Shown: positions 43,574 through 52,200 of the stretch, piece after piece
How the letters are laid out: every line of letters starts with the position of its first letter
Numbering within the stretch: position 1 is the stretch's first letter
Assembly: GCF_000720425.1 (NCBI RefSeq)
Contig: NZ_JOAJ01000001.1
Span: 868,001 to 932,000, forward strand
Direction: 5' to 3'
From: Nocardia rhamnosiphila NBRC 108938
Lineage (GTDB): Bacteria > Actinomycetota > Actinomycetes > Mycobacteriales > Mycobacteriaceae
DNA: 64,000 nucleotides
Position numbers and translations under genes: made by a program
Notes under the pieces: model-generated
Seen by the model: the letters and a program-made list of their open reading frames with translations, nothing else
What the model was told of the DNA's origin: nothing
Databases searched by the model: none

Positions 43574-45031
43574 TCATGCGCCGTCCGCGTCGGCGGTCTC
43601 CGCGGGCTCGTCCTCGGCGCGGGTGAGCGGCAGCCACACCGTGAACCGGGTATCGCCGGGCCGCGAATCGACCCGGATGTCCCCGCCGTGCTTGTCGACG
43701 ACGATGCGGAACGAGATATCGAGGCCGAGCCCGGTGCCCTCGCCGACCGGTTTGGTGGTGAAGAACGGCTCGAAGATGCGGCCCTGCACCTCGGCCGGGA
43801 TACCGGGCCCGGTATCGGCGACCACGACGACCGCGCAGTCGTTCTCCAGCCGGGTGCTCAGGGTCAGCGTCCCGCTGCCCGCCATCGCGTACACCGCGTT
43901 GTCGATCAGATTCGTCCACACCTGGTTGAGTTCGGCGGCGAAACACGGCACCTGGGGCAGGGTGCGGTCGTAGTCCTTGACCACCTCGATCGAGTCACCG
44001 ATCTTGCGGCTGAGCATCACCAGGGTGCTGTCCAGGAGTTCGTGCAGGTCCACCACCTGGAACGGAGCCCGGTCCATCTGGGAGTACTGTTTGGCCGCGT
44101 CCACCAGGGTCGAGATGCGCGTGGTGGAGTCGGCGATCTCGTTCATCAGTAATTCGGTCTCGATGGTGTAGTTCAGCCAGCGAAACGCCCCCTCGAGTAC
44201 CTGGGGCGTGCAGCCCTCGAGGGTAGCGGCCACGCGTTCGAGCCAATCGGTGTCGAACCCAGCCTGGACATAGTTGGGCGCCAGTTCCCAGCCGTCGCGG
44301 ATCCCGTGGTCCTCGAGCCATTCGCCGAGCAGATCTTCCCGGTCGGCCGCCTCGAGCGCCGAGAGTTCCGGTGCCTTGGCGACCTGGGCGGCCGCCTCCT
44401 CCTGCAGCCGGACCAGGGTTTCCAGGACGGCGGTATCGAACTTTCCCTGCGCCATCATGGCGAGCTTGTGCCGCATTCCCGCGATCCGGTCGCGCAGGCC
44501 CGAGGTCGCCCGGACCGCGGCCGCGGCCGGATTGTTCAATTCGTGGGTCAGTCCCGCCGACAGCGAACCGAGGGCGAGCAATCGCTCCCGCTGGGCGATC
44601 CGCGCGTTGGTGTTGCGGTTACCGAAGAACGCGCCCTCGAGCAGATGGACCGCCATCGGGAACCAGCTGTGCATCATCCGGGCGAAGATCTGTGCGTCCA
44701 GCACATAGAAACGCGACGTACGGGTCACGTAGAGCGAGGTGGCGTAGTGGGTCTCGGCCCGCTCGCCCAGATATGCCGTCCACGCTCCCGCGTAGGAGCC
44801 GCGATGGTCGGTGTGCACCATCTCGATCTCCCGCCCCCCGGACAGTTTGGTGAGTCGCACCTCACCGTCCATGAGCACATAGAAACAGGTCGCCGGATCG
44901 CCCTCCTGGTAGACCGGCCCCGGTTCGACGGTTTCGATGCGGCCGTCGGCGCACAACCAGTCCAGCTGCTGATCGTCGAGTTTCTCGAACAGGAACAGCG
45001 ACCGCAGTTCGGCGGGATCGCAGATACTCAT
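43574..45031 (-). CDS. Histidine kinase with N-terminal cyclic-nucleotide-binding (CRP-like) domain
   Basis: 485 soluble residues: cNMP-binding jelly roll (about 10-130; FYVLMDGEVRLTK), a kinase dimerisation segment with H163 in LTHELNNP, a long helical insert (180-290), and a HATPase domain with N-box LNQVWTNLIDNA, DTGPGIP and GEGTGLGL. It lies 12 bp after the receiver/thioredoxin-reductase-like fusion gene, its likely partner. No canonical PRxAA phosphate-binding cassette was evident, so the ligand may not be cAMP. Confidence 0.9.
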   Translation of the reverse strand: MSICDPAELRSLFLFEKLDDQQLDWLCADGRIETVEPGPVYQEGDPATCFYVLMDGEVRLTKLSGGREIEMVHTDHRGSYAGAWTAYLGERAETHYATSLYVTRTSRFYVLDAQIFARMMHSWFPMAVHLLEGAFFGNRNTNARIAQRERLLALGSLSAGLTHELNNPAAAAVRATSGLRDRIAGMRHKLAMMAQGKFDTAVLETLVRLQEEAAAQVAKAPELSALEAADREDLLGEWLEDHGIRDGWELAPNYVQAGFDTDWLERVAATLEGCTPQVLEGAFRWLNYTIETELLMNEIADSTTRISTLVDAAKQYSQMDRAPFQVVDLHELLDSTLVMLSRKIGDSIEVVKDYDRTLPQVPCFAAELNQVWTNLIDNAVYAMAGSGTLTLSTRLENDCAVVVVADTGPGIPAEVQGRIFEPFFTTKPVGEGTGLGLDISFRIVVDKHGGDIRVDSRPGDTRFTVWLPLTRAEDEPAETADADGA

Positions 45032-45043
45032 TATCGGTCTCCT

Positions 45044-46711
45044 CTAGGCCAGGTAGCGGTGCACGAGCATGACGGCCATGGCGCCCTCCCCGACGGCCGA
45101 GGCCACCCGCTTGGCGGATTCGGCGTGGACGTCCCCGGCCACGAAAACTCCGGGCACGCTGGTTTCCAGATGATGCGGCGGCCGCGGCAGCTCCCAGCCC
45201 TTCGGCCGGTCACCGTCGACCAGCAGGTCCGGGCCCGCCAGGACGTACCCCGCGGGGTCGCGGTGCACCACGCCGTCGAGCCAGTCGGTCTGTGGGGCGG
45301 CCCCGATGAAGAGGAACAATCGTTCCGCGGGAACTGCCTCCTCGGTGCCGGTCCGGTTGTCGCGCAGGACCAGGGTGTCCAGATGGTCGTCACCGTTCAC
45401 CGCGACCACCTCGGTCTCGGTATGCACCCGGATATTGGGCACCTGGGCGATCTGCTGGATCAGATAGTGCGACATGGACTTCTCCAGCGCGTCCCCGCGC
45501 ACCACCAGGTTCACTGTGCGCGCGTTGCGGGACAGGAACATCGCCGCCTGACCGGCCGAATTCGCGCCGCCGACGATATAGACGTCGTGCCCCGCGCATT
45601 CGGCGGCCTCGGTCATGGCCGACCCGTAGTAGACCCCACGCCCGGTGTATTCGTGCACACCGGTCGCCGGATGGCGCCGGTAGTCCACACCGGTCGCGAT
45701 GATGACCGTATGGGCGGACAGGGCGCCGCCGTCGGCGAACCGCACGGTTCGGGCCGACCCGTTGACCTCCAGCCCGACGACCTCACGCGTGGTGACCACC
45801 TCGGCCCCGAACTTGGCCGCCTGGCGGCGCGCCCGGTCGGCCAGCTGTGCCCCGGACAACCCGTCCGGGAAACCCAGGTAGTTCTCGATACGCGAACTCT
45901 GGCCCGCCTGGCCGCCGGTGGCCGTGCGCTCGACCAGTACGGTGCGCAGCCCCTCGGAGGCGCCGTACACCGCGGCGCCGAGCCCGGCCGGCCCACCGCC
46001 GACGACGATGAGGTCGTAGAAGTCGCCGACCGGTTCGGTGCTCAATCCCACGCCGGCGGCCAGTTCCCCGTCGCTGGGCTGGACGAGCGCCTGTCCGCCC
46101 TCGGTGATCACCACCGGGCAGCGGCGGGGATCGGCGCCGGCGGCCTCGAGCAGGCGCGCGCCCTCGGGTTCGTCGGCCAGGAACCAGCGGTAGGGCAGCT
46201 GGTTACGGGCCAGAAACTCCCTGACCTGCGACGACCTGGGTGACCATCGGTTGCCGATGACCTTGGTCCCGTGCACCGGCCGGTGCTCGCTGCTGCGCCA
46301 GGCATCCAGCAGGCCGTCCAGCACGGGGTACAGCTTCTCCTCCGGCGGATCCCACGGTTTGAGCAGGTAGTGATCGAGATCGACGACATTGATCGCATCG
46401 ATGGCGGCATTGGTGTCGGCGTAGGCGGTGAGCAGCACCCGGCGGGCGTAGGGGTCGAGGTCCATGGCCTGCTCGAGGAACTCGATACCGTCCATACCCG
46501 GCATCCGGAAATCGGCGATGAGTATCGCGACGGGCTGGCCGCGCAGTTTCATCTCGCGCAGCACCTCGAGCGCCTGCGGGCCGGACTCGGCGCGCAGGAT
46601 CCGGTACTCGGCGCCGTATCGGCGCCGCAGATCACGGACGACGGCCCGGGACACCCCGGGGTCGTCGTCGACGCTGAGGATGGCGGGCTTGCTGGTCGCG
46701 GGAGAGCTCAC
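45044..46711 (-). CDS. Fused receiver domain / thioredoxin-reductase-like flavoprotein
   Basis: 555 residues: CheY-like receiver (VDDD at 14-17, phospho-acceptor D67 in ADFRMPGMDG) followed by a glutaredoxin/thioredoxin-like linker and an FAD/NAD(P) pyridine-nucleotide oxidoreductase (VGGGPAGLGAAVYG, GGANSAGQAA, GVFVAGDVH). The redox CxxC of thioredoxin reductases is absent: the position reads GVYYGSAMTEA. It is therefore probably a phosphorylation-controlled NAD(P)H sensor or oxidase, not a disulfide reductase. GTG 46711 starts the receiver; ATG 46798 is an alternative. Confidence 0.87.
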   Translation of the reverse strand: MSSPATSKPAILSVDDDPGVSRAVVRDLRRRYGAEYRILRAESGPQALEVLREMKLRGQPVAILIADFRMPGMDGIEFLEQAMDLDPYARRVLLTAYADTNAAIDAINVVDLDHYLLKPWDPPEEKLYPVLDGLLDAWRSSEHRPVHGTKVIGNRWSPRSSQVREFLARNQLPYRWFLADEPEGARLLEAAGADPRRCPVVITEGGQALVQPSDGELAAGVGLSTEPVGDFYDLIVVGGGPAGLGAAVYGASEGLRTVLVERTATGGQAGQSSRIENYLGFPDGLSGAQLADRARRQAAKFGAEVVTTREVVGLEVNGSARTVRFADGGALSAHTVIIATGVDYRRHPATGVHEYTGRGVYYGSAMTEAAECAGHDVYIVGGANSAGQAAMFLSRNARTVNLVVRGDALEKSMSHYLIQQIAQVPNIRVHTETEVVAVNGDDHLDTLVLRDNRTGTEEAVPAERLFLFIGAAPQTDWLDGVVHRDPAGYVLAGPDLLVDGDRPKGWELPRPPHHLETSVPGVFVAGDVHAESAKRVASAVGEGAMAVMLVHRYLA

Positions 46712-46995
46712 CTGACGAGTATGCCGCGTCGCCGCGCGGCCGTTGTCGGCGCGAGGTCGATGTCCGGTCGGAAACGGGGCCTGGGAGGTCGAGGTCATGT
46801 CGAGCCGGGGTCCGGTGCCCCGGCGGGCGCGTAGTCCTACTCTCGACCGCGCTCCGAACCGGAGCCACGGATACGTTGCCGGAGCCGGTGGAATATGTTT
46901 GCCAGGGCCAGGAAGAGTGCGGGATGCGGCATCACGCGATATTGCCCACACTGAACGGAGCCTGCTGGTGATGGGTGCGGAGGAAAGGTGAGCGA

Positions 46996-48672
46996 GTGAC
47001 TGATCCGCTGTGGCTCGATCCGGACGCGATGCATGCCTCGGCGGCGGAGTTCGACCAGATGGCCGACGAACTGGCGCAGATGCTCGCGGAGTTGAGGGCC
47101 ACGTCGCTACGCGAGGGAGAATCCTGGGGTACCGACGAGCCCGGGAAAGCTTTCGCCGAGAGCTATGTGCCCACCGCGGAGCAGGGCATGGCGGGTTTCG
47201 AAAATCTGGTGGACCGCGTGCGTGCCCTCGGCGCCGGTCTCCGTGCCGCTACCGGAACGTACACGGATACGGACAACGCCGGGAGCGCGCAGGTACGGAA
47301 TTATGATCCGGCTCTCTACTCCGACGCAGGCATGAATCCGGCTGCTTCGATATCGCCGGCTCTCGTCGCGGCGGCCGACCCCGCGGACCGGACCGGAGTA
47401 CCGACGCAGCAAACCACCGGGGCGGGGCAGCGGCCGGCCGATGATCCGATCGCCGCCGAGGCGGGGCAGAATGCCGCCGACGGCACGCAGCCCGACGCCA
47501 CCACCGACGCGGATCGCGCACAGCCGGACGAAGCCCCGCAATCCCCGCAGCAGCCGGGTTCCGGCGAGCCGGGGTCACCCGAGCCCGGGACCGATCCGGG
47601 CGTCCCGGAACAAGAACCGCAACCTCCGCTGCATGCTCCGGGAGCTCCGGCCCCGGTGGGGGCGGCGGCTGCGTCACCAGGTGCGCAACCTCCGAGAAAC
47701 AGCGAAGCGAGCGCCCCGAAAGCACCGGAGGGTCCGAAGCCGACGGCGGCCCGCACCGCCTCCGCCGGATCGGCCGATACGCCCTGGGGTCGCAATTCTC
47801 CGGGCTCCCCACGATCCGGCGCGCCGACCGGTGCCACTGCTCCGGAAAGTCAGATCCCGCCGCGGGCAGTTCCGCCGCGAACTGCCGATCGACCGCCGGC
47901 GTCGGCGAAGCCGGACGCGGGCCCCCGCCGAACGCCGCCTTCGCGCAAAGAGGCGATGGCCGCGAGCCCTCGGCGCGAGACCGATGAGGCGGCCATGGAA
48001 ATCCTGCGTGACCTGGCCGCACGGCGCGACCTCGAGATCATCGGATTCGAAACGTCGGGTCTCGCCGAGCAGACGGCCAGGGAGATCGCCGAAGCTGTCG
48101 ACGCAGTTCTCACCGAGCACCCCGCCATCCTGTGCGGGCTCGAGGTCGCTGATACCGGGCCGCTCTCCCGGGCGGAGAATCGAAGTGCGGAGGCTGTGGA
48201 TTCCGCGGTGAACTCGCCGCAGCCTCCGGAACCATGGATCGTTCTGCATGTGACCGCGACCGCGGACCCCGGTGTGCTCATCGGCCGCGACCGGGCCGGC
48301 CACGTTCCCGTGGACAGCCTGCTGCAGCAACGTCCGATGTATGTGACCATGCTGCGGGAGCTCGGCCAGGTGCTGGACCTGACCGGCGGGCTCCGCGCCC
48401 GGGCAGAGGCACAGCGGGCGCTGATCACCGAATACCTACGAATCAGTGGTGCCCAGGGCGACACTCTGGGGCGGATCGTCAGCGGGTACAAATCCTGGCG
48501 GGCCGAGCTCGGTGACTACTGCTTCGACGACCACACTTTCTCGCCCGGCCGAGCCCTTGCCGCGGGTTTCGCCGCAGTCCAGCTGGCCGGCAGCGAAGCT
48601 CCCGCGGCTGCCAAGACCTTGCATCGGCTGCTGGTGGCGATGGCTCGGGCAGCGCTGCCGGGCAACCGATGA
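46996..48672 (+). CDS. WXG100-type T7SS protein with degenerate zincin-like C-terminal domain
   Basis: 558 residues. Residues 1-95 form a WXG100-like helical hairpin with W44 in ESWGTDEPGKAF. Residues 105-330 are a Pro/Ala/Gly-rich linker. Residues 335-555 match the actinomycete zincin-like toxin fold (EHPAILCGLEVAD, PWIVLHVTA, RPMYVTMLRELGQVLDLTGG, AAKTLHRLLVAMA). The expected HExxH is R454-E-L-G-Q458, and the downstream acidic ligand region reads SPGRALAAGFA, so metal binding should be lost. GTG 46996 follows GGAGGAAAGG. It heads a cassette with the YbaB-like and giant genes. Confidence 0.8.
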   Translation: MTDPLWLDPDAMHASAAEFDQMADELAQMLAELRATSLREGESWGTDEPGKAFAESYVPTAEQGMAGFENLVDRVRALGAGLRAATGTYTDTDNAGSAQVRNYDPALYSDAGMNPAASISPALVAAADPADRTGVPTQQTTGAGQRPADDPIAAEAGQNAADGTQPDATTDADRAQPDEAPQSPQQPGSGEPGSPEPGTDPGVPEQEPQPPLHAPGAPAPVGAAAASPGAQPPRNSEASAPKAPEGPKPTAARTASAGSADTPWGRNSPGSPRSGAPTGATAPESQIPPRAVPPRTADRPPASAKPDAGPRRTPPSRKEAMAASPRRETDEAAMEILRDLAARRDLEIIGFETSGLAEQTAREIAEAVDAVLTEHPAILCGLEVADTGPLSRAENRSAEAVDSAVNSPQPPEPWIVLHVTATADPGVLIGRDRAGHVPVDSLLQQRPMYVTMLRELGQVLDLTGGLRARAEAQRALITEYLRISGAQGDTLGRIVSGYKSWRAELGDYCFDDHTFSPGRALAAGFAAVQLAGSEAPAAAKTLHRLLVAMARAALPGNR

Positions 48673-48698
48673 ACAGATGATCCGGAAAGGATGCGGCC

Positions 48699-49130
48699 TT
48701 GGACCAGTGGAAACGAGAAGGTTTGTTGAACGCCAACAATGGGCTGCGGAACCAGATCGAAGATCTCCTCGACACCTTCCAGCAGCAGCAGGCCCGGTTG
48801 GCTGAAACGTATCGGCAACTGGAAGAGACCCGAATCCGAGCCGAATCGGTGGACCGGTCGGTGGCGGCGACCGTTGATGCGAGCGGGGTACTCACCGAGC
48901 TGGGTCTCACCCCATCGGCGTTACGCAAATCCCCCGAAGAGCTGGCCCGCGTAATCGTCGAGACCGTCACGCAGGCGGCCGAACATGCTCGCGAGCATCA
49001 GCAGGCGTTCATCTCTCCGGCTACCGAGGACCTCGAGAAAATGGATGGTCTCTCGGACCTCGTGCCCGAGGTACCCGACCTACGCGATATCCGTACCTTT
49101 CTTCGCGGCGAGCGGAATCCGCCGCAGTGA
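48699..49130 (+). CDS. YbaB/EbfC-like protein (ESX-associated type)
   Basis: 143 residues, TTG start after GGAAAGGA. Helical N-terminus (NNGLRNQIEDLLDTFQQQQARL), a central beta segment (VDRSVAATVDASGVLTELGL) and a C-terminal helix (PEELARVIVETVTQAAEHA), the EbfC/YbaB layout. EbfC proteins bind DNA; in T7SS clusters similar proteins (EspL-like) act as accessory factors. It lies 26 bp after the WXG100 gene and 118 bp before the giant gene. Confidence 0.82.
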   Translation: MDQWKREGLLNANNGLRNQIEDLLDTFQQQQARLAETYRQLEETRIRAESVDRSVAATVDASGVLTELGLTPSALRKSPEELARVIVETVTQAAEHAREHQQAFISPATEDLEKMDGLSDLVPEVPDLRDIRTFLRGERNPPQ

Positions 49131-49248
49131 CGCTGGGGATTCGCCGCCTTCTCAGCGGTGGGGACTTATTAATATCAAATGAACATCGGGACGAACAGTT
49201 CGGGCGTATGAAGTAAAGGTAGATGCGGTGGATGGGCAGGGGTGATCT

Positions 49249-52200
49249 TTGTCTCTGCTGTTGCCGTGGTGGTTGCCGCCTGGGGTTTTAGAGGTTGTTG
49301 CTGGGCATTTTCCGGAGGCGCGGGAAGATGCGATGCGTCGGGAGGCCGACGAGTTGTCGGCGAAGGCGGAGCGGTTGCGTCGGGGGGCGGAGTTTCTTTC
49401 GGGTCGGGCTGATGGTCGCCGGGCGGGGTTCGGTGGGGTCGGTGGTGATCAGTTCGAGGGGTCGTGCCGGGATACGGCGGCGGAGTGCGGTCGTCAGGCC
49501 GATCGGTTGGATGCGCAGGCCGAGCAGTTGTACGAGGGGGCGAATGCGTTCGAGGTTCAGAAGTGGACTGTGATCGGGTTCGCGGTGATTTTGGCGTGGA
49601 CGTTGCTGCATGCGGCGGTCATGTTCGCGTATGGGGGTGCGCTCGAGGCGTATGTGGCCACGATGCGGACGCGGACGGTGTTGGGGATCGCGTCGCGGAA
49701 GTTGTTGGAGTATTTCGCGGGGATGAGTGCGCGTGCTGCTGCGGAGCGGGGGGTGGTGGCGTTGTCGGTGAAGGCGGGGGTTGTCGGTGCTGTGCAGGGT
49801 GGTGGGATCAATCTGGCCGTGCAGCTCAAGCAGGTCGGTTACGAGCAGCGGGGTGCGGTTGCTTGGAAGGATGTGAAGATCGCGGCGGTGGCGGGTGGTT
49901 TCGGTAGTGCTGCGGGTGTGGTGGCGGGTAAGTGGGTGGGGGATCGGTGGGTTGTTCCGGCGACTCTTGCGTATGCCGAGGTTGCCGACACGGTGGGGAA
50001 GCGGGTGGGTGTCCAGCTGGGTGGGGCGCTGTTGACCGGTCTTCCGGGTGGGTTGGTGGGTGGGATCGTGGGTACGGGGGTGGCGGTGACGATGTCGGGG
50101 GAGAAGTTCACGCTGGAGGCTTTTACGGAGTCTCTCGTGCCCGCGATGGCGGGAGGTTTTCTGGGGGCGGCGGGGCATAGTCTGGCCAGTTTGCGGGCGG
50201 CGGGGCCGGGTGGTGCGGGTGCGGGGGTGCCGGTGGGCCCGGAGCCGGGTGCGCCGACGGGGAGTGTGGGTCGGCCGTTGACCGAGGCGCTGGTCGCGCA
50301 TGGTCCGTTGCGGGGTGTGGATCCGGACGCGGTGCCGAAGTCTCATCAGCAGAAGCTGAACGAACTGTTGTCGGGGTTGTTGCGGGATGTCGATACCGAT
50401 GTGCGGCAGGTCAATTCGGTGGATTGGCAGCCCAGGGGTGTTTCGCTGCCGGAGAACGTGGGTCCGGTGAAGGTGGATTCGCTGGCGCCGCGTACCGGCT
50501 CCGGCCCGGCGGCCGAAGGCCGTGATGTGGGTGCTGATACCGGTTCGGGACAGTCGGTACGTCCGGGTGCGGAACCCGAGCCCGCTCGCGTCGACAGCGG
50601 CGGAGGCGTGGGCCCACGGCCGGCGGGAGAATTGCATGCCCGTCTGCTGCAGCGGCTGACCGGAGAGGAATTGGCCGGCGAGTCGTCGGCGGTCGCACCG
50701 GGCGAGCCGGCCGCGTCGAAGGGCGCGATCGTCAACGAGTTGCCCGGTGGGCGTGGAGCTCTCGCCGAAGGATCGGTAGCGAAGCCGGAGAAGCCCACCG
50801 GGGTGGTGGCCGGTGAGGTGAACACCTCGGGTGGGCGTGATGTTCGCGCTGGGTCGTTGCAACCCGAAGCTGCCGACCGGCCCATGCCGGCGGGTGGGGA
50901 CGACGCCGGGGTCGTGGCCGGTAGGTCTGAGGGTACGCCGGAGAATCCGGTCACCTCAGGGAAACCGGAGGCCGATTCCGTGCGTCTGGCCGCCGTTGGC
51001 GACGAAGAAGTCGTCGCGGCCGGTAGGTCTGCGGAGTCGCCGGAGGCTACAGCAACGCCGCGACGGCCCGCGGTGGACGGTGCGGTGGTCCGGGAGCCTG
51101 CCGCGGGGGCGATGAAGGCGTCCGAATCGCAGGCGCCCGTGCGCAACGCTCCCGAAGCAACGCCGGCCAAGGCGTCCGGGGAGACGAAGCCGCCGGTGAA
51201 CAGAGCGGATGCGGTCGATAAACCGCTGGGGTATCCGGATAGAGCGGTTTCGGCCGATGCGTCCAAACCGCCGGTGGTGAAACCGGAAGCCCGGGGAGGC
51301 GATATCACGGGAGATACGACGGTGAAGCCGTCCGCGGAGACGCCGGCGAAATCATCTGTATCCGCCGAGCAGCCCGGTCGGGCCGCCGAGGACGGGAGTC
51401 CCCCGAGGTTCGATGCCGAGTCAGCCGATGATTCCGGTGCGGGGACGGGAGAACGGTATTCGGGATCCGGTGATGGGCACGACGGTCCGGCGGCCGACGC
51501 GGGTTCGGAGGGGGCCGATCTGGCGGCGAGGTATTTGCGGGAGGCGCATGAGGTTCTTGCTCGGCATGCGGCGACGGATTGGAGTTTGGTGTCGCCGGAG
51601 GGTTTCGATTGGATGATCCGGCAGAGCAAGGATGGGCATGAGTCGGCGGCGGCGATGGTGGAGATCATCCGTCGGGGTGATCCGAAGCATCGGGTGTTGC
51701 GGTGGACTCAGGTGATGGCGGTGTTGGTGGCTCGGGATGGGGGTGTGGGGAATATGCAGGCGGGGGAGGGTAAGACTTTGGTGTTTTTGGCGGCGGCGGC
51801 GTTGAAGTCGGCTCAGGAGGGGCCGGTGAAGGTGATCACGACCCGGGATGTGCTGGCGAATGAGGCGTTCGCGGAGTACAACGCGATTTTGGGTGAGTAC
51901 GGTTTCGATATTGTGCGGATGAATCCCGACAACCCGTATGTCGATCCGGTGGAGGGGCGTCCGACGATTTATATCGGGACGATGAATGATGCGGGGTTCG
52001 GTGAGTTGCGGGGGAATGTGGCTCCGGCGCGTCGGAATGGTATCGATGAGATCGATGAGGCGTTGGTGTTCGCTGATACGACGTTTGTGTTGTCGGAGGG
52101 TTCGGGGAATCCGGCTGCGGTGGAGGTGGAGGCGGCGGTCGGGGATGCGCATGCTTTTTTCACCGATGCCCGGAAAGCGGGGTTGTTGACCGAGTTCGAT

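Noticed and set aside
49288..50862. Minus-strand open frame of about 524 codons opposite the giant gene 5' part
   Set aside because: Thr/Arg/His/Pro-rich shadow without a domain. The plus strand has an effector-like N-terminus and hydrophobic segments.
50346..51668. Minus-strand open frame of about 440 codons opposite the linker of the giant gene
   Set aside because: Ser/Pro/Ala low complexity produced by the antisense of a Pro/Glu/Val-rich linker. No start context and no domain.
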